Origin: Halomonas sp.
Lineage (GTDB): Bacteria > Pseudomonadota > Gammaproteobacteria > Pseudomonadales > Halomonadaceae
DNA: 36,808 nucleotides
Direction: 5' to 3'
NCBI RefSeq assembly: GCF_007625055.1
Contig: NZ_VMQS01000013.1
Location: 9,267 to 46,074, forward strand
This document shows positions 32,981-36,808 of the stretch, in pieces. Below the pieces are notes generated by a model. That model worked only from the letters and a program-made list of their open reading frames with translations. It had not been told where the DNA came from and made no database searches. How positions within the stretch are numbered: position 1 is the first letter of the stretch; each line of letters begins with the position of its first letter. Made by a program: the position numbers and the translations under genes.

Positions 32981-35637
32981 CCCTGATAGGTCCGACAGCC
33001 TTCAGCGTACAGCCAATCGCGATGGGCGCAGGTTTCCACGCCCTCGGCGATAACCTCAAGTTCCAGACTGTGGGCCAGAGCAATGACGGTGCGTACGATC
33101 GCCGCATCCGCCGGGTCTTCCAATACGTCGCGTACAAAGGACTGATCAATCTTTAGCTGATCCAGCGGCAGACGTTTGAGATACGCCAGTGATGAGTAAC
33201 CGGTACCAAAATCGTCCAGCGAGAAGCGCACCCCCAGCTGGCGCAACTGCTTCATCCGGGCGCGAATCACGTCAAGATCCTCCATCAGCAGGTTTTCGGT
33301 GACTTCCAGTTTGAGCCGGTGAGGGTTGGCGCCGGTTCGCTCAAGCACCGCCTCCACCTGAGAAACAAAATGCGGCTGGCGGAACTGATTGGGGCTGACA
33401 TTGACCGCTACCGTCAATCCTTGGGTGGCCGCTGAACAGCCCCATTGCGCCAACTGGTGGCAAGCCGTTTCGAGCACCCACTCCCCGATTTCGCCGATCA
33501 GGTGGCTCTCTTCAGCGACCGGAATAAAAATATCTGGAGGCACTACACCGCGAACAGGATGATGCCAGCGCACCAGTGCCTCAACGCCCATCACACCGCC
33601 TTCTGCGTTGACCTGGGTCTGGTAGAAAAGCGCCAATTCGTGACGCTCAAAGGCATAGCGCAGATCACCTTCCAGCTGGGCGCGGTCAACCACCGCCGCA
33701 CGCATCGAGGGGTCGAAGAATCGCAGCGCGTTGCGTCCGGCGGCCTTGGCCTGATACATGGCCAGGTCGGCCTGCTGGAGAATCGCGCTGACCCCGATAG
33801 CATCGCCATGAAAAAGGGTAATCCCGATACTGCCACTGATCTGCAAGGTGTGGCCTTCTACCTCAATGGGTTCCAGCAGGGCATCCAGCAGTTTCCGGGC
33901 AGTGGCGTCGGCGCCCTGCGTGGCGGCCGCTTCACTCTCGCCCAACTCGTGTAGCAAGACCACAAATTCGTCTCCGCCCAGGCGCGCCACGGTATCGCTG
34001 TCTCTGACCACACTTGCCAGCCGCTCAGCGACCCCTTTCAACAGTTCATCTCCCAGATAATGGCCGAGACTGTCATTGATGGTCTTGAAATTATCCAGGT
34101 CAATAAACATCAGCCCACTATAGAGCCCTTCCCGCTGAGTTTCCTTGAGGGCGGCTTCCAGGCGGTCGATCAGCAGGCGGCGATTGGGTAACAGGGTCAG
34201 CGAATCGTAAAAGGCCAGCTGATGAATCTCCTGCTCGGCGGCCTTACGCTGGGTAATATCACTCAGTGTGGCTACATAGTGGGTCAACTCATGCTGGTCA
34301 TTGCGCACCACACTGATGGTTAACCATTGCGGGTAAACGTCGCCACTCTTGCGCCGATTCCACACTTCACCCTGCCACCGGTTGTACTTGTTCAGATCGT
34401 GCCACATAGCACGGTAGAAGGCCTTGTCATGTTGACCGGAGCTGAGCAGCGCTGGGGTTTTACCCATTACCTCGTCTTCGCGGTAGCCGGTGATATCGCT
34501 AAAAGTGTGGTTAACCTGAATAATGCGGTTGTGGGCATCAGCGATAAACATGCCCAGATGAGTTTCAAACGCCATGGCAGCAATCTTGAGCTGGGCAGCT
34601 TCAAGCTCGGTAGCCTGCTGGGCCTGGGTGCGAGCAGCCACTTCCTTGGCCAGCTGGTTGCGATGCTCGCGCAGATCCTGCTCGGCCTCATACAGCTGGC
34701 GATAGTGGCGCAATGCCAGGATGCCTGTGCCAATCAATAAAAGGCATCCTATCAGCAATGCCCAGAAACGCCGCCACCAGTCATACAGGTAGACAGTGGT
34801 ATTTTCTCCTACGATCACCAACCAAGGCGCCATTGCCAACTTGTAGCCGGTAAACAGGCGCTGATCGCCATCCTGCGGTGACCGACGTATCCAGCTATCG
34901 CTGTGATGGTGGGATTCCAGAAACCTGGCCAGTTGCGGTGTGTCTACTCTTTTGTCAATCAGGGTGGACGCCTGACCATCCTCGCCGCTGCGCTGCACCA
35001 TCAAAAGCCGGGAAGTGTCCAACAGCGCTATGCTGTTACCGTCACCTAAGGGCAATTGATTGACCAGATTCACCAGATGGTTGGGCGATAGCCAGGCCAC
35101 CACCAAGGCTTCCAATTGCCTTTCGCTGTTTTCAATTCGTAAGGCATGCAGCAGGTAGGGCGTCTGTTCGTCATTGTTGACGTGAAAAACCCGAGAGACA
35201 CCACTTTGCTGGCCGTTATCGGTGTTCAAGGCAAGCAATAGCGTCCAATCTTCAGCAGAAAGAGAGATGCCATGGGTGCCGGCTATGACGCTGCCTTCCG
35301 GCGTGATAAGCGTCACCTCGTTCCAGACCGGCAGGCTATGGCGGCGGCTGTCCATCAGCTTGTTCAGCTCATGAACCGACAGATGCCCTGAGGCCATAAG
35401 TTGATACAGTTCATTGACCCCGCGCAGTGAATGCAGCGAAGTCTCCAGCGCGCTCTCCAGCCATTGGGCTACCATCTGGGCACTGGATTCGGTACGCGCC
35501 TGAGCCAGTTGCTGTTGATTGTAATAATAATGGCGCATTTCCCAGGCAACCAGTCCCAGCAGACCGGCCAGCAGCGCACAAGCGCTCCAGGTGGCGCGGC
35601 GTGGTGACATCCAGCGGCTCAGCAGAGCGCGTAACAT
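32935..35637 (-). CDS. Membrane CACHE-PAS-GGDEF-EAL cyclic-di-GMP enzyme
   Basis: A 900-residue sensor. TM1 is about 17-34 and TM2 about 290-309, with a periplasmic CACHE-like domain between. A coiled coil (315-350), a PAS domain (about 350-462), GGDEF (about 475-640) and EAL (about 655-895) follow. The diguanylate cyclase site GGDEF (554-558) and the inhibitory RxxD site (R545-D548) are intact. The phosphodiesterase motifs EALVRW (686-691), ENLLMED, DDFGTGYSSL, EGVET and YQGYWFS are also intact, so either activity is possible. SD AGGGGG is upstream. Its 3' end overlaps the secreted protein gene. Confidence 0.95.
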   Translation of the reverse strand: MLRALLSRWMSPRRATWSACALLAGLLGLVAWEMRHYYYNQQQLAQARTESSAQMVAQWLESALETSLHSLRGVNELYQLMASGHLSVHELNKLMDSRRHSLPVWNEVTLITPEGSVIAGTHGISLSAEDWTLLLALNTDNGQQSGVSRVFHVNNDEQTPYLLHALRIENSERQLEALVVAWLSPNHLVNLVNQLPLGDGNSIALLDTSRLLMVQRSGEDGQASTLIDKRVDTPQLARFLESHHHSDSWIRRSPQDGDQRLFTGYKLAMAPWLVIVGENTTVYLYDWWRRFWALLIGCLLLIGTGILALRHYRQLYEAEQDLREHRNQLAKEVAARTQAQQATELEAAQLKIAAMAFETHLGMFIADAHNRIIQVNHTFSDITGYREDEVMGKTPALLSSGQHDKAFYRAMWHDLNKYNRWQGEVWNRRKSGDVYPQWLTISVVRNDQHELTHYVATLSDITQRKAAEQEIHQLAFYDSLTLLPNRRLLIDRLEAALKETQREGLYSGLMFIDLDNFKTINDSLGHYLGDELLKGVAERLASVVRDSDTVARLGGDEFVVLLHELGESEAAATQGADATARKLLDALLEPIEVEGHTLQISGSIGITLFHGDAIGVSAILQQADLAMYQAKAAGRNALRFFDPSMRAAVVDRAQLEGDLRYAFERHELALFYQTQVNAEGGVMGVEALVRWHHPVRGVVPPDIFIPVAEESHLIGEIGEWVLETACHQLAQWGCSAATQGLTVAVNVSPNQFRQPHFVSQVEAVLERTGANPHRLKLEVTENLLMEDLDVIRARMKQLRQLGVRFSLDDFGTGYSSLAYLKRLPLDQLKIDQSFVRDVLEDPADAAIVRTVIALAHSLELEVIAEGVETCAHRDWLYAEGCRTYQGYWFSRPSPIETLSL

Positions 35638-35999
35638 TATGCTTGACCCCCTTCAGCCCCATCTAACCGACTAGGCACGGCATGTTTTTAAGGTTCGTGG
35701 CCTGATCAGCCACGGCCACCAGGAGTTCCCAGCGGTCTTTCGGTTGCCAAACAGCTACTCCACCTGTGCTTCATTGCCCAATGCTTGACCGTGAGTAAGA
35801 ATCCATGATGACTCTGACATCATCCGCCTTTCACTATAGCAAACCAAACTATGTCCCATGGCGCTGACCGACACCATAGCAAGTACTGACTCATCAGCGC
35901 GCTTCAGCATCCTGCCTTCTTCCCGTTATTTGTATTAGGCATAGACAAATGTTATACAAAAAGCTTCAATAGTAGGATATTAACTGTCTGGAGCTTGTT
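35638..35999. other. Divergent intergenic region between the GGDEF-EAL and SDR genes
   Basis: About 360 bases with no supportable gene. It holds a 6-bp hairpin (CGTGGC/GCCACG, 35696-35714) and, nearest the SDR gene, an AT-rich promoter with an inverted repeat. On the minus strand TATAGT near 35838 is a possible -10 for the GGDEF-EAL gene. The rest shows nothing recognisable. Confidence 0.55.
35929..35960 (+). promoter_or_regulatory. Promoter with inverted repeat upstream of the SDR gene
   Basis: TTTGTAT and ATACAAA form a perfect 7-base inverted repeat 18 bases apart. TTGTAT (35930-35935) and TATACA (35953-35958), 17 bases apart, can also be read as -35 and -10, so a repressor bound here would block the promoter. 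Confidence 0.5.
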
Positions 36000-36743
36000 A
36001 TGTTGTTGCCCCATTTACCTGATGCATTTACTGCCGTGGTAGTCGGCGCTGGCGGTGGTATCGGTCAGGCAGTGGTCAAGGCGTTATCTGATTCACAGCG
36101 ACCTTCGCGTATCATTGCTGTCAGTCGCTCACCCCTAACGTTTTCTGACCCGCGTATCGAAGCATTAACTGCTGATCTCAGTCAGGAAAATGGCCGTACT
36201 GCTCTTCAGCAGCATCTCGATAAACAACCCGTCCACCTGGTATTCAATGCCATCGGTATCCTTCATGATGACACTGATGGTATCGCCCCTGAAAAGCGCA
36301 TGGACGACATCGACGCTGATCATTTTGCCAGGGTCATGCATATCAATGCGGCCACGCCTGCCTTGCTGTTGGCCGCTATCAAGCGTTCCCTGCAAGGTAA
36401 ACATCCTGTCGTGATTGGCAGTCTGTCAGCGCGCGTGGGGTCTATTGGCGATAATGGCTTTGGAGGTTGGTACAGCTATCGTGCCAGCAAGTCAGCCCAC
36501 AACATGTTGATGAAGACGCTTTCGATCGAGCTTAAACGGCTCAACAAGCAGTCTATTGTCCTTAGCTTGCATCCAGGCACCACAGATACGGGGCTTTCCA
36601 GGCCTTTTCAGGGGCGTGTTCCTGAGCATAAGCTGTTTACACCTGACTTTGTGGCGGCAAGTCTCCTGGACGTCATGTCGCAACGTACACCCGATGACAC
36701 AGGTAGCTTCTGGGATTGGGCGGGTGAATCCATCGAATGGTGA
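36000..36743 (+). CDS. Short-chain dehydrogenase/reductase, CsgA/C-factor-like
   Basis: A 247-residue SDR. The nucleotide loop is VVVGAGGGIGQA (GxxxGxG), the NAG-type motif appears as FNAIG, the catalytic serine lies in VIGSLSARVGS, and YSYRASKSA provides the YxxxK pair. TDTGL after PGT is typical of C-factor-like SDRs. NAD(P)-dependent reduction or oxidation of an unknown substrate in the cytoplasm is expected. SD GGAG stands 7 bases upstream. It is a single gene with its own promoter and a strong terminator. Confidence 0.92.
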   Translation: MLLPHLPDAFTAVVVGAGGGIGQAVVKALSDSQRPSRIIAVSRSPLTFSDPRIEALTADLSQENGRTALQQHLDKQPVHLVFNAIGILHDDTDGIAPEKRMDDIDADHFARVMHINAATPALLLAAIKRSLQGKHPVVIGSLSARVGSIGDNGFGGWYSYRASKSAHNMLMKTLSIELKRLNKQSIVLSLHPGTTDTGLSRPFQGRVPEHKLFTPDFVAASLLDVMSQRTPDDTGSFWDWAGESIEW

Positions 36744-36761
36744 ATCGTGAGTCGTTAACAC

Positions 36762-36797
36762 AAAAAACCCCGAACAGGTACCTGTCCGGGGTTTTTC
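36762..36797 (+). terminator. Strong Rho-independent terminator after the SDR gene
   Basis: CCCCG pairs with CGGGG and, after one A-C mismatch, ACAGG pairs with CCTGT; the stem is preceded by six A and followed by five T, so it can act on both strands. Confidence 0.9.
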
Positions 36798-36808
36798 TTA
36801 ATAAGTGC

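Noticed and set aside
1..36808. Similar ends of the window (GCACTTA at the left, its complement TAAGTGC at the right), suggesting terminal inverted repeats.
   Set aside because: Only seven bases match, next to ordinary genes and a terminator; chance or window cutting explains it better than a mobile element.

Overview
The window looks like a chromosomal segment of a halophilic or marine gammaproteobacterium of the Halomonas type. This is inferred from protein resemblance and gene order: a convergent-free fabA-fabB pair, ssb and an MFS gene divergent from uvrA (as in Pseudomonas and Halomonas), and a class II ribonucleotide reductase split into nrdJa and nrdJb. GC content is moderately high and most genes have clear Shine-Dalgarno sites. 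I see no transposase, integrase, tRNA, rRNA, CRISPR array or prophage gene, so this is mostly core metabolism with a few accessory operons.

Layout, left to right. 16-4029 (-): an Lrp/AsnC regulator, then a compact operon of a DmdA-like GcvT-fold protein, an OsmC-family protein and an AMP-forming acyl-CoA ligase; this could be a sulfonium or betaine demethylation module. 4245-6677: an AhpD-like protein (+), a membrane-anchored alpha/beta hydrolase (-), a small RMF-like protein (+) and a 1-Cys peroxiredoxin (-). 6813-9096 (-): a tungstate ABC transporter with overlapping genes (permease, ATPase, binding protein). 9190-10110 (+): an EamA transporter. 10221-11172 (-): tenA behind a TPP riboswitch with a visible SD-sequestering hairpin. 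11557-13302 (+): fabA-fabB, the unsaturated fatty acid branch point. 13398-15022 (-): a degenerate RmlD-like protein translationally coupled to a PlsC-type acyltransferase. 15179-16225 (-): a YeiH-family exporter. 16510-18425 (+): nicotinamidase and nicotinate phosphoribosyltransferase, overlapping by ATGA and preceded by a structured leader. 18570-19727 (-): cyclopropane fatty acid synthase. 19894-21801: a two-gene chromate transporter (-) divergent from a GntR/FCD regulator (+).

21929-27059: ssb and a YajR-like MFS transporter (-) divergent from uvrA (+). 27032-29080: a LysR regulator (-) divergent from an SbtA-type bicarbonate transporter (+), with a perfect 16-bp palindrome between them. 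29143-32131 (-): nrdJa-nrdJb behind two NrdR-like boxes. 32339-32980 (+): an unrecognised secreted protein whose 3' end overlaps a convergent CACHE-PAS-GGDEF-EAL protein (32935-35637, -). 36000-36743 (+): a short-chain dehydrogenase closed by a strong terminator.

No single spectacular new system is evident. The best leads are the DmdA-like operon, the folded leader before the nicotinamidase gene, the tenA riboswitch architecture, the degenerate SDR coupled to an acyltransferase, and the unrecognised secreted protein beside the c-di-GMP enzyme. All functional calls come from reading motifs and remembered family features; no database search was run.
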